A stretch of DNA of 52,838 nt from Armatimonadetes bacterium UBA1398 (GTDB lineage: Bacteria; Armatimonadota; Zipacnadia; UBA1398), in NCBI GenBank assembly GCA_002305165.1, contig DBQI01000024.1, forward strand, positions 1 through 52,838, written 5' to 3'. The notes under the pieces were generated by a model. The model worked only from the letters and a program-made list of their open reading frames with translations, was not told where the DNA came from and ran no database searches. The first letter of the stretch is position 1. Each line of letters opens with the position of its first letter. Position numbers and translations under genes: made by a program. Below are positions 27,387-36,138 of this stretch, in pieces.

Positions 27387-29270
27387 TTGGGTAAGCGCGA
27401 CAGAGGCGGTAAGGGGCACAGCCCCGCCGATAGCCGAGAGCTGTCCCGCCGAGCCGAGGAGGCCATCCGCAGATCCGCCCGGCACGCGCGCGCGTCAGAC
27501 ACCGATCCGTCGCGCCGGTTGGCGTGGTCGACCCTCCGGCGAGCGATGGCCTTGGCCGAGATCCCCGTGGGCCACGCCGCGCTCCTCCTCCTCCTAGCCC
27601 TCGCCCTCGCCGCCCTTCCTGTGATCTCCCCGCAGCTCGAGCAGTGGGCGATCGACGGCGGGATCCGCGGTGGCGAGTATCGGATCATCGTCGCCGCTTG
27701 CCTCTGGCTCATCGCCCTCGCCTTATTCCAGCTTGGCGCGGGCGCGGCCCAGGGGATCGTCGCGAACCGCCTGGGGCAGGACGCCATGGACCGGCTGAGG
27801 CGGAGGGTCTTCGCCCACATGCAGCGGCTGTCCATCGGGTTCTACGAGCGGCGGGAGCCGGGGAAGATCATCGCGCGCGTGACCTCGGACATCGACGCGA
27901 TCAACGAGCTGCTGCGGATGGTCCTGACCGGTCTCTTCAGCGACTTCCTGAAGGGCCTCGGCATCTCCATCATCATGTTCGCGGCGAACTGGCGGCTCGC
28001 CCTACTCGTCCACACTGTCCTGCCACCCATAGTCCTACTCATGAGCGCCTTCCGCCGAAGGAGCGAGCGCGTGTTCCGCCGGGTGAGAGAGTCGCTCGCG
28101 GGGGTCTCCTCCTACCTGCATGAGACGATCACCGGCATCCGGGTCATCAAGTCCTTCAGCCGGGAGCGGGTATCGGCGGCGATCTTCGCCGACCTCACCG
28201 AGCACTACGCGCGCGCGTCCGTGAGCCAGGTTCGGGTCTTCGCGAGCCTCTTCCCCACGATCCAGTTCATGCACTCCATCGCCCTGGTGATGATCTTCTG
28301 GTATGGCGGGTCGCTGGCGTCCGCGGGCGCGATCACCCTGGGGGGGATCTGGGCCTTCGTCCGGTACTCCCTGATGCTGTTCGACCCGTGGCGCGCGCTG
28401 GCTGAGTTCGCGGCGTCCGCGCAACGAGCGGCGGTCGCCCTCGACCGGATCATCGAGGTTCTGGACGAGGGGCCGCTGGTGTCGGACGCGCCGGACGCGG
28501 TCGCCATTCTGCCGCTCACCGACCGCATCCGGATGGAGGGTGTGGACTTCTCCTACGACGGGCGGACGCCGATCCTGCGGGATGTGAGCTTCGAGGCGCG
28601 GGTTGGAGAGGTCATCGCGCTGGTGGGTGCGACGGGCGCGGGCAAGAGCACCATCGTCAAACTCCTCGCTCGGCTGTATGACGTCACCGGCGGACGCGTT
28701 ACCTTCGACGGAATGGACATCCGGAGGGCGACCCTGGGCTCGGTTCGGGGTCAAATCGGGATGGTTCCGCAGGACGCGTTTCTGTTCGCGGGGAGTCTGA
28801 GGGAGAACATCGCATATGGCGCCCCGGACGCGCCATCGTCAGTGATCGAGTCCGCGGCAGATGCGGCGGGTGTGAGCGAGTTCGCGTCTCGGCTGCCCGA
28901 TGGTCTGGACTCCCCTGTTCACGAGCGTGGCGTGCGGCTCTCCGACGGTCAGCGGCAGCTCCTCTCCCTCGCGCGTGCCCTCGCCTCCGGAGCGCGCGTG
29001 CTGATCCTCGACGAAGCCACCTCCTCGGTCGACCTGTTCACCGAGTCTGCCGTGCAGCGCGCCCTCGAGGAGGCACGCCCCGGCCGTGTGACCTTCGTGA
29101 TCGCGCACCGACTCGCAACGGTTCGGAGCGCGGACGAGATCCTCGTCATCGAGGAGGGGCGGATCGTGGATCGAGGCGACCACGCCGCCCTCATGCGGAG
29201 CAGCGCGCGCTACCGAGCCATGGCCCTGCGCCGCTTCACCGACCTGGAAGAGGAGCCGTGGAGTGCGTAG
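27387..29270 (+). CDS. ABC exporter half-transporter with canonical Walker B (heterodimer subunit 2)
   Basis: A 627-residue partner of the preceding gene. A positively charged N-terminal stretch of about 50 residues precedes six membrane segments (about 60-340) and an ATPase domain (about 380-620). Walker A GATGAGKST (near 414) and Walker B VLILDEATSSVD (near 540) are canonical, but the signature is LSDGQRQLLSLARAL instead of LSGGQ. Combined with the Glu-to-Ser change in subunit 1, one composite ATP site is canonical and the other degenerate, exactly as in asymmetric exporters. TTG start, GGAGG upstream, 3-base gap from subunit 1; its last 8 bases overlap the next gene, so the three genes form one operon. 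Confidence 0.93.
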   Translation: MGKRDRGGKGHSPADSRELSRRAEEAIRRSARHARASDTDPSRRLAWSTLRRAMALAEIPVGHAALLLLLALALAALPVISPQLEQWAIDGGIRGGEYRIIVAACLWLIALALFQLGAGAAQGIVANRLGQDAMDRLRRRVFAHMQRLSIGFYERREPGKIIARVTSDIDAINELLRMVLTGLFSDFLKGLGISIIMFAANWRLALLVHTVLPPIVLLMSAFRRRSERVFRRVRESLAGVSSYLHETITGIRVIKSFSRERVSAAIFADLTEHYARASVSQVRVFASLFPTIQFMHSIALVMIFWYGGSLASAGAITLGGIWAFVRYSLMLFDPWRALAEFAASAQRAAVALDRIIEVLDEGPLVSDAPDAVAILPLTDRIRMEGVDFSYDGRTPILRDVSFEARVGEVIALVGATGAGKSTIVKLLARLYDVTGGRVTFDGMDIRRATLGSVRGQIGMVPQDAFLFAGSLRENIAYGAPDAPSSVIESAADAAGVSEFASRLPDGLDSPVHERGVRLSDGQRQLLSLARALASGARVLILDEATSSVDLFTESAVQRALEEARPGRVTFVIAHRLATVRSADEILVIEEGRIVDRGDHAALMRSSARYRAMALRRFTDLEEEPWSA

Positions 29271-31131
29271 CCTGATCCCCTTGATTGCCTTCGCCCTCGC
29301 CGTAGGAGCTTGCCCGTCGGTTGCCGCTCCGCTGACCGATCCACCCGGCATCGAGTTCCGCGCCGCCGAGAAGGTGCTCGCTGTGAACGGCCGCCCGGGC
29401 CAGGCGCCCGCTCCCGTGGCCGTGCGCGAGGGCGTGACCTGCCTCGACATCCCCACGTTGAGCCGCTACCTCGGGGTCACCTTCACTGGCGATGAGGCGA
29501 CCAAGGCGGTGAGTTACACCTTCTTTGGCCTGTCCTTCGTCGGCCAGGTGGGGAGCATCGAGGCGCGCGGCCCGGGCGGGACCGCCATCCCCCTGCCGTG
29601 TAGCCCTTTCGTGGCGGGTTCGAGCGTCTACATCCCGGCCCGGTCCCTCGTCGAGGCGCTCGGGATGTCCTACCAGGAGTCGGAGGGTCGGATCGACGTG
29701 GCAATGAAGCCGGCCACGGTCCTCGGCGTTCGGTACAACGAAGACGGCGAGCGGTTCCGCACGGTCATCGAGCTCGCCGAGCCGACGCCCTTCTTCGCCG
29801 TCGAGGCGCCCTCGGTGATGTCGGTCGGCCTGCAGACCCTCACGGGCTTTGTGCCGCCGGGCGTCGCCACCCGCCATCTCGATTCCCGGGGCCAGCCGAC
29901 CGATGACGGGCCGCCGCCCAAGATCACTCTGCCGAGCGGCGGGGTTCTCGGCTCCGGCGTGACGGTCGAGAATCTGGACCAGGGCTTCGTTCGGATCAGC
30001 GCCCACGGGCGGTATGAGGTGGATAGGCCGCGGCTCTTCACCCTCGCCGGTCCGCCGCGCATCGTCCTCGACTTCCCGAAACGGTGGGAGCGCGCTCGGG
30101 TCGAGGATCCCTGGCGGGGCATCCAGCGGACCTGGTACAGCATCGGCACCGAGGCTGGCCCCGTCATCGCCCATGTGATCCTCGCGGATGTGGGCCCCGG
30201 TTCGCCGGTCCGCGCGAAGGTGGCGGTTGCGGGTCGGGAGTCCCGTGCCCGCCAGCCGCTGAGCACGATTGCGCGTTCCCACAGCGCGCTCGCGGGGGTG
30301 AACGGTGGCTACTTCGCGCCGACGACGGGGGACCCCATCGGGCTGCTGATCCAGGGTGGCGAGTGGGTGCGGTTCCCGTATCAGAGCCGGACCTCCCTGC
30401 TGATCTCGCGTTCGGGTCAGCTCGCGATGAGCCGTTACGGTTGCCGGGCGGTGGTCACCGTCGGCCCCCATAGCCTCCCGGTAGGGGGCCTGAACGAGTG
30501 GTTGCGCGGTGATGGCGTGAAGCTGCTGACTCGGCGATGGGGGCCGAGTTGGACGCCCGGCCCGGGGCAGATGTGCCTGCAGGTCCGGGGCGGCGCGGTG
30601 ACCCAGATCACCCCCCCCTCGACGGGTCCCGGGCCCGAGGTGCCCATCCCCGACGACGGGTTCCTCATCGCGGCCCAAGGGGCCGGCGCCCACGCCTTGC
30701 TCGCCAGCGTCGGTGTAGGGGCTCGGGTGGGCTTCCAGGCGGGGCTCGAACCCGCCCTGGAGGGTGTGTGGGATGGCCTGGGCGGCGGTCCTGCCATACT
30801 GCGAGGGGGGCAGTGGGTGGATTCGGGCGCGGCCGAGGGTTTCGGATCGGACATCACGTCAGGCCGAAACCCGCGCACCGCCATCGGGATCACGGCGAGG
30901 GGGGAGCTGCTCCTGCTGGTCGTTGACGGTCGCCGCCCCGGTTACAGCGTCGGGATGACCCTAGCCGAGGTGGCGGCACTGCTGGCTCGGCTAGGCGCCG
31001 TGGACGCCATGGTCCTGGATTCCGGCGGCTCTTCGACGATGTTCTTCGACGGCCGGCTGGTCAATTCCCCGTCCGATGGCGCCGAGCGTCCGATCCCGAA
31101 CGCCTTGCTCCTAGTGCCCTCGGACGGCTGA
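29263..31131 (+). CDS. Secreted phosphodiester glycosidase (NAGPA-like) with copper-amine-oxidase-like and AMIN-like modules
   Basis: A 622-residue secreted protein. After a signal peptide (about 1-22, LIPLIAFALAVGACPSVAA) comes a copper-amine-oxidase-like N-terminal domain (about 35-145), an AMIN-like beta domain (about 150-275, LGVRYNEDGERFRTVIEL) and a phosphodiester glycosidase domain (about 300-620). The last is marked by AGVNGGYFAPTTGDPIGLLI, NPRTAIGITARGELLLLVVD and VLDSGGSSTMFFDG. That family removes GlcNAc or sugars linked through phosphodiesters, as in lysosomal uncovering enzyme; bacterial members probably act on cell-wall polymers. The GTG start overlaps the ABC gene by 8 bases, implying translational coupling and perhaps shared work at the envelope. 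A run of eight C lies at 30611-30618 in the coding frame. Confidence 0.9.
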   Translation: MRSLIPLIAFALAVGACPSVAAPLTDPPGIEFRAAEKVLAVNGRPGQAPAPVAVREGVTCLDIPTLSRYLGVTFTGDEATKAVSYTFFGLSFVGQVGSIEARGPGGTAIPLPCSPFVAGSSVYIPARSLVEALGMSYQESEGRIDVAMKPATVLGVRYNEDGERFRTVIELAEPTPFFAVEAPSVMSVGLQTLTGFVPPGVATRHLDSRGQPTDDGPPPKITLPSGGVLGSGVTVENLDQGFVRISAHGRYEVDRPRLFTLAGPPRIVLDFPKRWERARVEDPWRGIQRTWYSIGTEAGPVIAHVILADVGPGSPVRAKVAVAGRESRARQPLSTIARSHSALAGVNGGYFAPTTGDPIGLLIQGGEWVRFPYQSRTSLLISRSGQLAMSRYGCRAVVTVGPHSLPVGGLNEWLRGDGVKLLTRRWGPSWTPGPGQMCLQVRGGAVTQITPPSTGPGPEVPIPDDGFLIAAQGAGAHALLASVGVGARVGFQAGLEPALEGVWDGLGGGPAILRGGQWVDSGAAEGFGSDITSGRNPRTAIGITARGELLLLVVDGRRPGYSVGMTLAEVAALLARLGAVDAMVLDSGGSSTMFFDGRLVNSPSDGAERPIPNALLLVPSDG

Positions 31132-31177
31132 GCGATCGAACCGGCAATGCCTTGCCAGTGCGTTGGGTTTCCCTGCC

Positions 31178-32353
31178 CTAGCCCTCGCCGTTCGGTCGCT
31201 GGATCGGGTAGGAGCCGTAGCGTTCTCGGCCCGCCTTCATGGTTTCCAGGTTCTCGGGCTTGGTGCCCATGGCGAGGGAGTGCGTTGCGCCGTAGATGAA
31301 TCCCCCACCTGGCGCGCCGTGCTGGATGGCATACCGGGCGTCGGCGTCGATGTCGTCTGGGGTGCCGAGGATGAGGTGCTCGTTCCAGACTCCGCCCCAG
31401 AGGGTCAACCTGTCGCCGTACCGCTGCTTGAGGACCTTCATGTCCATGGTGCCCGAGGCTTGGATGCCCTCGTAACCGTCGAAGCCGGCATCACAGAGCA
31501 TGGGGAGCGCCTCCCAGATGTTGCCGCAGCAGTGCTTGATTACGGTGAGGCCGAGCTCGTGGGCGCGGCGGTTGTGCTCCTCCCACCAGTGCTTCACATG
31601 CTGTTCGAGGAGGATGGGTCGGCCGAAGAGGCCCGTGGAGGAGCCCAGATCGGCGCAGGGCATGACGGAGTCGACGCCCTCTTCGGCGTACCAGGGGAGG
31701 GCGGCCATGAGGTGCTTGGCCTGGAGTTCGGTCCACTTGGAGAGCACCTGGGGTTCGAGCAACGCCAGGTTGATGTATCCGATCTCGTCCGTCGGGCCGA
31801 TGAGAGGGAAGCCGAGGCCGCCCGTGCAGACATTGATCCAGTGGGTGGCCTTCATCTCGGCCACCACGTGGCGCATGACCTCCCAGCAGGAGTCGTCAGG
31901 CTTGGTGGGGGGCTCCGCCTCGAGGCGATCGATCTGCTCCTGGAGCTCGGCGACGGTAGGCGGCTCGTAGCCATCGGTCTGGACCTTGTATGGCATGAGT
32001 TGCTCTGTGGCTGATGAGACGCGTAAGAGGTTTCCCCAGGGGTCGCGATAGGTTACGTCATCGAGCTTCTCGAACGCCTCAGGGTGATACCCCGCAGGAG
32101 GATTCGTGCCCACCGTGACGATGTCCATCCCGAGCGCTCGCACCAGGTCGGGGATGTCTCGCTTGTAGGATGCGACGATCTCATCCCGCCGGCCATCCCA
32201 GTACCCCTTAGTTTCCTTGATCTTGCTGTGGACCCAGGACTCGCGCCCGAGTGTCATCTCATAGATGTTGTAATCGATCGAGTGTTCACCCCAGGGAACA
32301 AGATCCGGTTCCTCGTGTCTCAGGGTGGTCTCGACGCGGCATCTCGGAAGCAT
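31178..32353 (-). CDS. URO-D family protein, probable corrinoid-linked methyltransferase type (copy 1)
   Basis: A 391-residue protein of the uroporphyrinogen decarboxylase superfamily. It opens with VETTLRHEEPDLVPWGEHS, and its C-terminal half has the zinc-site region IKHCCGNIWEALPML near residue 270 followed by YGDRLTLWGGVWNEH and PGGGFIYGATHSLAMGT. The His-x-Cys arrangement is that of MtaA/MtbA-like methylcobamide:thiol methyltransferases, not of heme-synthesis HemE, which lacks it. Such paralogues are often numerous in polysaccharide-degrading uncultured bacteria, with unknown substrates. The first 36 residues of the open frame are excluded; GAGAGGA lies about 9 bases before this ATG. No corrinoid protein gene is adjacent. 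Confidence 0.83.
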   Translation of the reverse strand: MLPRCRVETTLRHEEPDLVPWGEHSIDYNIYEMTLGRESWVHSKIKETKGYWDGRRDEIVASYKRDIPDLVRALGMDIVTVGTNPPAGYHPEAFEKLDDVTYRDPWGNLLRVSSATEQLMPYKVQTDGYEPPTVAELQEQIDRLEAEPPTKPDDSCWEVMRHVVAEMKATHWINVCTGGLGFPLIGPTDEIGYINLALLEPQVLSKWTELQAKHLMAALPWYAEEGVDSVMPCADLGSSTGLFGRPILLEQHVKHWWEEHNRRAHELGLTVIKHCCGNIWEALPMLCDAGFDGYEGIQASGTMDMKVLKQRYGDRLTLWGGVWNEHLILGTPDDIDADARYAIQHGAPGGGFIYGATHSLAMGTKPENLETMKAGRERYGSYPIQRPNGEG

Positions 32354-32461
32354 GCGGGTGGGTCCTCTCAGGAGTGGATCTGACAAACAGTAAGAGAGCT
32401 TCGTGCTGCCGCGCGAAGGCCCTCCTGTGGCCGGGAACGATCCTCGCCCAAGCCGGCGCAC

Positions 32462-32490
32462 TTGACAGTCATGGAGTCACTTGATATAAT
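32462..32490 (+). promoter_or_regulatory. Perfect sigma-70-type promoter upstream of the HEAT-repeat gene
   Basis: TTGACA and TATAAT, both exact consensus hexamers, are separated by exactly 17 bases. Transcription should begin near 32497, leaving a leader of about 190 bases before the TTG start at 32690. In DNA this GC-rich, such a match is very unlikely by chance. Confidence 0.88.
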
Positions 32491-32496
32491 GCCGCA

Positions 32497-32689
32497 GGTG
32501 GATTGTGTATACGGAGCCAGTCTGGCCTCCCGCCCCCTGGGGTGGAGCCACTCCCTGATCAGTATGCCAGTTCATCCACAGCATGGGACCCCCGTTGGCG
32601 CGCCTCCTACTCGGGCGCGTCCGCGCCCGTCATCCCATGGCGCGCACAGGGGGAACGGGCCGCTACCGACCGGATGAGGTGAGACGGGC
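32497..32689 (+). promoter_or_regulatory. Structured 5' leader of the HEAT-repeat gene
   Basis: The predicted leader holds a nested inverted repeat: CATGGGA (32582-32588) with TCCCATG (32633-32639), and inside it CGGGCGCG (32612-32619) with CGCGCCCG (32622-32629), separated by two bases. A GGCGCGCC palindrome sits at 32597-32604. The ribosome site GAGGTGA follows about 8 bases before the TTG start. I recognise no known riboswitch. The rest of this gap, 32354-32461, belongs to the upstream region of the minus-strand URO-D-like gene and shows no convincing promoter. Confidence 0.45.
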
Positions 32690-34447
32690 TTGCCGAAGCA
32701 CTCTGAGCGCGCGTTGGAGCAAATCGAACGCCTGAAAAGCAAGAACGAGGCGGTGCAGATCGAAGCGATCGCGGAACTCGTGGAGATCGGCAAACCCGCG
32801 GTAGAGCCCCTCCTAGACGCCATGGAGGCCCGAGCCTTCCATGTGCGCAAATGCACGGCCGAGGCCCTGGGCCGTATCGGGGACGCGAGGGCGGTCGAGT
32901 CGCTCATTATCGCCCTGAGCGATACGTCGGTGAATGTGCAGCGTTCGGCGTCCGAGGCTCTCGCGAGCATCGGGAACCCGGCGACGAGGCCGCTCATGGA
33001 ATGCCTCGGTTCGACGGATTCGCTCGCGCGGAAGTGGGCTGCCGAGGCCCTGGGCAAGATCGGCGATGATTCGGTTGTCGACTCTCTGATCGCCCGGCTC
33101 GAGGAGCGTAACCCGGAGGTCCAGAAGTCCATCGTCACCGCCCTGGGGGAGCTCAAGGCGAAGAAGGCCATCAAGCCCCTCATCGCCCTACTCGAAGACG
33201 AGAACGTCGATCTCGCCCGCTGCGCCGCCGTCTCTCTGGGGGAGATCGGCTCCGGTAAGGCCGTGGAGCCACTACTGGGCGCGCTGAGTTCGCAGAGCAC
33301 CGAGGTACGGGCGGCGGCCTCAGAGGCCCTGGTCAAGATCGGCAAGCCCGCGGTGGAGCCGCTCATCGGCGCCTTGACGCATGAGGACTACATGGTGCGT
33401 CGCTGGGCGGCGGAATCCCTCGGTGAACTCGGCGATGACCGCGCCACCGACGGGCTGCTCAAGGCCCTGAGCGATGAGAACGACCGCGTCCGCCGCTACG
33501 CCGCCATCGCCCTCGGGCGCGTGCGCGCCAAGCGCGCTGTCGGCCCCCTCGTGGCGCTCCTGAAGGAGGAGAGCAAGGACCTCCGGGCAGCGGCCGTGGA
33601 GGCTATCAAGTCCATCAGCAGCGAGGACGCGCTAAGGCCCCTCATCAAGTGCCTCAAGGACCCCGACTGGGCGGTCCGAATGAAGGCGGCCCAGGCGCTG
33701 GGCGCGCTCGGGAGCTCCGCGGCGATCAAGCCTCTCATGGACGTTCTCGAGGATGATGAGTGGGCCGTCAGGCTTCATGCCGGTGTGGCCCTCGGTGAAC
33801 TGCGAGCCGAGGAGGCCATCGACGAGCTGAAGAAGCTGCTCAGCAGCCCGCGGCAGGGCATGAGGCGCATGATCGTGGGCGCGCTCGAGCAGATCGGGAC
33901 CGGGCCAGCCTATCTGGCTATCTGCGTCGTCCGCAATGACGACGACACCCGCGTGCGCGAGGCCGCTCAAGCGGCGCTTGAGAGCCTGGAGCCGATTCAC
34001 GCGAAGTGGAAGGCGGCGCAGTCCAAGGCCAAAGCCAAGGCTCCCGCCAAGGCGAAGGCCCCAGCCGAGACGCCAGCGGCCGCTGCTCCCGCACCCGAGG
34101 CCAAGCCGGCGGCTAAGGCTCCCGCGAAGAAGGCAGTGAAGAAGGCTCCGGCCAAGAAGGAACCAGAAGCGGCGAAACCCGCCGCCACGAAGGCTGCCCC
34201 GAAGAAAGCCGCCCCGGCGAAGACGGCGAGCAAGAAGACCACTGCCAAGACGACCGCAAAGGAGAAGCCAGCGCCCCAGGCTAAGGCCAAGGCGACCGCA
34301 GCGCCGAAGGCGAAGGTCGCGGCCAAGCCGAAGGCGGCGACGCCCAAGGCAACCGCCAAGCCCAAGGTCACCGCCAAGCCCAAGGCCGCCACCAAGACCT
34401 CGGCTAAGAAGCCCGCAGCCAAGCCCAAACCCACCAAGAAGAAGTAG
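32690..34447 (+). CDS. HEAT-repeat protein with histone-H1-like lysine/alanine/proline tail
   Basis: A 585-residue cytoplasmic protein. Residues about 15-440 form roughly 13 HEAT/PBS-lyase-type repeats of about 31 residues (AVEPLLDAME, HVRKCTAEALGRIGDARAVE, VRRWAAESLGELGDDRATDG), a superhelical scaffold for protein binding. From about residue 443 to the end the composition switches to almost only Ala, Lys, Pro and Thr (KAKAPAKAKAPAE, KKAVKKAPAKKE, ending KPKPTKKK), like the C-terminal tail of histone H1 and bacterial H1-like proteins, which binds DNA or other polyanions. It has no signal peptide. TTG start with GAGGTGA upstream; strong promoter at 32462. The pairing of a scaffold with a nucleic-acid-binding tail suggests a nucleoid or RNA-associated role, which is inference. 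Confidence 0.88.
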   Translation: MPKHSERALEQIERLKSKNEAVQIEAIAELVEIGKPAVEPLLDAMEARAFHVRKCTAEALGRIGDARAVESLIIALSDTSVNVQRSASEALASIGNPATRPLMECLGSTDSLARKWAAEALGKIGDDSVVDSLIARLEERNPEVQKSIVTALGELKAKKAIKPLIALLEDENVDLARCAAVSLGEIGSGKAVEPLLGALSSQSTEVRAAASEALVKIGKPAVEPLIGALTHEDYMVRRWAAESLGELGDDRATDGLLKALSDENDRVRRYAAIALGRVRAKRAVGPLVALLKEESKDLRAAAVEAIKSISSEDALRPLIKCLKDPDWAVRMKAAQALGALGSSAAIKPLMDVLEDDEWAVRLHAGVALGELRAEEAIDELKKLLSSPRQGMRRMIVGALEQIGTGPAYLAICVVRNDDDTRVREAAQAALESLEPIHAKWKAAQSKAKAKAPAKAKAPAETPAAAAPAPEAKPAAKAPAKKAVKKAPAKKEPEAAKPAATKAAPKKAAPAKTASKKTTAKTTAKEKPAPQAKAKATAAPKAKVAAKPKAATPKATAKPKVTAKPKAATKTSAKKPAAKPKPTKKK

Positions 34448-34468
34448 GCGGCCGCAGACCTCCGCCAA

Positions 34469-35791
34469 CTAGCGGTGGGGCAGGGACATCGAGAAGGGGA
34501 TCTCCCCCCGGAGCATCCGGCCTGCTTGGCCCACCAGCCACAGGTAGTGGTCGGTGGGACGGCCCCCGTAGGTGAGGAAGGGGCTCTCTCCCACGGGCGG
34601 GTCATTTGTGCACTTGAAGATCGCCGTACCCTCATCCACCTCATCGAACATGGCCTGGTAGATCATCGTCGCGCCGGCCTCGATAAGCCCGGCGTACTGG
34701 GCCCAGAGGAACCTGCCGCCCCGCCGAGGGATGGCCCCTAGATCGGCGTCGGGGCCCTGTAGGTTCCGCCAACTGAACCCTGGGAACACAACAGGCAGAT
34801 AGTCCTTGCCACGCTCGGCACACCACGCCATGTCAGGCTCGAAGACCTCCTGCCGGAACCGCGCTACGTCGTTCGGATGGCCGAACCGGCCAACCATCCA
34901 GGGGCTGATGATGTCGGCCTTCAGTGCGACCTCATGGAGGGCAGGGTCGTTCAAGGCATCGTTCCTCAGCTCGCGCCAGAAGGTGGGAACCCCGATCATC
35001 ACCGTGCAGCCGCCGTATTCCGGGTCGCTCTTGAGGAAGTCGATCAGTCGGCCGCACTCTTCGAGGGTGTACTGCCGACGATCGTTGAACCCGATGCCCC
35101 AGACGGCCACAACAGGCTTCCCTCCGTGGTGGAGGTAGGCCTTATCGCCCGTATCCCTTGTCAGGCCCATGCGGTCCACAAGTGTCTTGAAGTCCTCGAT
35201 GACCCGCTCGGTGCCCCCTCTGGGGAGCCCGGAGAGGTCGTACATGAGGGCATACGCGCGCCCATGGTTGTTGGCGGCGGCGCGGCAATTGGCGAGGACC
35301 TTGGTGAACTGCTCGAAGCCCTTCGAGTGGGCCACCTCTCCGGCGAAGCGCTGGACGAAGGCGCCGTCGATGCCGTACTCCGCCATCCACTCGAAGTGCC
35401 GGTCCACAGACCGGGGGATCTGGGCGCTGTAGACTTGAGCCACGCTGCCATCGGCGTGGCGGAACTCGGTGTCGAAGCGCTCATCCTCGCCCAGTTCCGA
35501 CATGTCCGGCCACAGGTCGATGGAGCACGAACCGGGCCTGAAGCCGTTTCTGCCGTTGTAGTGGTACCAACCTCGGTCTAGGCTGTCCCCCTCGCACGCG
35601 AACCACCCTTGATAGCCGCACATGATCTTGCCCTCGAGAGTGCTCATATCGACCCCCTGACTCGTGGGGCCGATGTACGGCTGCAACACGTCATCCATCC
35701 CCTCAGCTATCTCGGGTTGGGACTGAGCGCGATGGCAGCCCAGACAGAGCACGGCGACGACGAGCACAACCTGCAGGCGAGTGGTGAGCAT
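34469..35791 (-). CDS. Secreted GH99/GH71-like glycoside hydrolase
   Basis: A 440-residue exported protein. The leader (about 1-20, LQVVLVVAVLCLGCHRAQS) might be lipoprotein-type, although the residues before the Cys are not a standard lipobox. The rest is a single TIM-barrel domain of the GH71/GH99-like group: GKIMCGYQGWFACEGD at the start, WMAEYGIDGAFVQRF, YALMYDLSGLP, KPVVAVWGIGFND, and a late AMFDEVDEGTAIFK. GH99 members are endo-alpha-mannanases/mannosidases and GH71 are alpha-1,3-glucanases; specificity here is open. The upstream part of the open frame is discarded because GAGGAGGT lies about 9 bases before the ATG at 35791. It is convergent with the HEAT gene, 21 bases apart. Confidence 0.85.
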   Translation of the reverse strand: MLTTRLQVVLVVAVLCLGCHRAQSQPEIAEGMDDVLQPYIGPTSQGVDMSTLEGKIMCGYQGWFACEGDSLDRGWYHYNGRNGFRPGSCSIDLWPDMSELGEDERFDTEFRHADGSVAQVYSAQIPRSVDRHFEWMAEYGIDGAFVQRFAGEVAHSKGFEQFTKVLANCRAAANNHGRAYALMYDLSGLPRGGTERVIEDFKTLVDRMGLTRDTGDKAYLHHGGKPVVAVWGIGFNDRRQYTLEECGRLIDFLKSDPEYGGCTVMIGVPTFWRELRNDALNDPALHEVALKADIISPWMVGRFGHPNDVARFRQEVFEPDMAWCAERGKDYLPVVFPGFSWRNLQGPDADLGAIPRRGGRFLWAQYAGLIEAGATMIYQAMFDEVDEGTAIFKCTNDPPVGESPFLTYGGRPTDHYLWLVGQAGRMLRGEIPFSMSLPHR

Positions 35792-36138
35792 CTTTGTCGA
35801 CCTCCTCGGCGCGCCAGAGCCGTCGGCCCGAGGCGACCATACACTACAGGTTGCCGCAGTGGGAAGGAGGGGACAAGGGGAGCGCGGTACTGCTGCCGCT
35901 AGACCTGCTCTGGCCGAGGTGCTAAGCACCCCGTGCCGAACCAGCCAGAAACGGAGGGACTGCGCCGCTCCACCGGCGGGTCTTGGCCGGCGAGCTGGAG
36001 CGAAGTGACCGCCCTATGGATCGAGTGAGCGGGAGACCTAGGACCAACACAGCTGAGGTCAGAGCACGCCCTGCCGGGTGAGCCCGCTTGTTGACGAGGC
36101 AAGACCTCACGCCGGCGCTGACGATCGGGGGTACCGCT
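35792..36138. other. Intergenic region between divergent genes
   Basis: This 347-base stretch separates the GH99-like gene from the zinc-ribbon gene. I find no convincing gene. A TACACT near 35841 could be a -10 box but has no good -35. Regulatory signals for both flanking genes should lie here. Confidence 0.4.

Noticed and set aside
31178..32353. URO-D-like gene as heme-pathway hemE
   Set aside because: The His-x-Cys zinc-site region and divergent N-terminus match the methyltransferase branch, and no heme genes are nearby.
33936..34139. Arg/Pro-rich frame within the H1-like tail
   Set aside because: It is the shifted reading of a lysine/alanine codon-repeat tract.
34018..34444. Low-complexity tract as a possible assembly or contamination artefact
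   Set aside because: The tract stays in frame for about 140 codons and ends in a normal stop close to the next gene, as in real H1-like tails.
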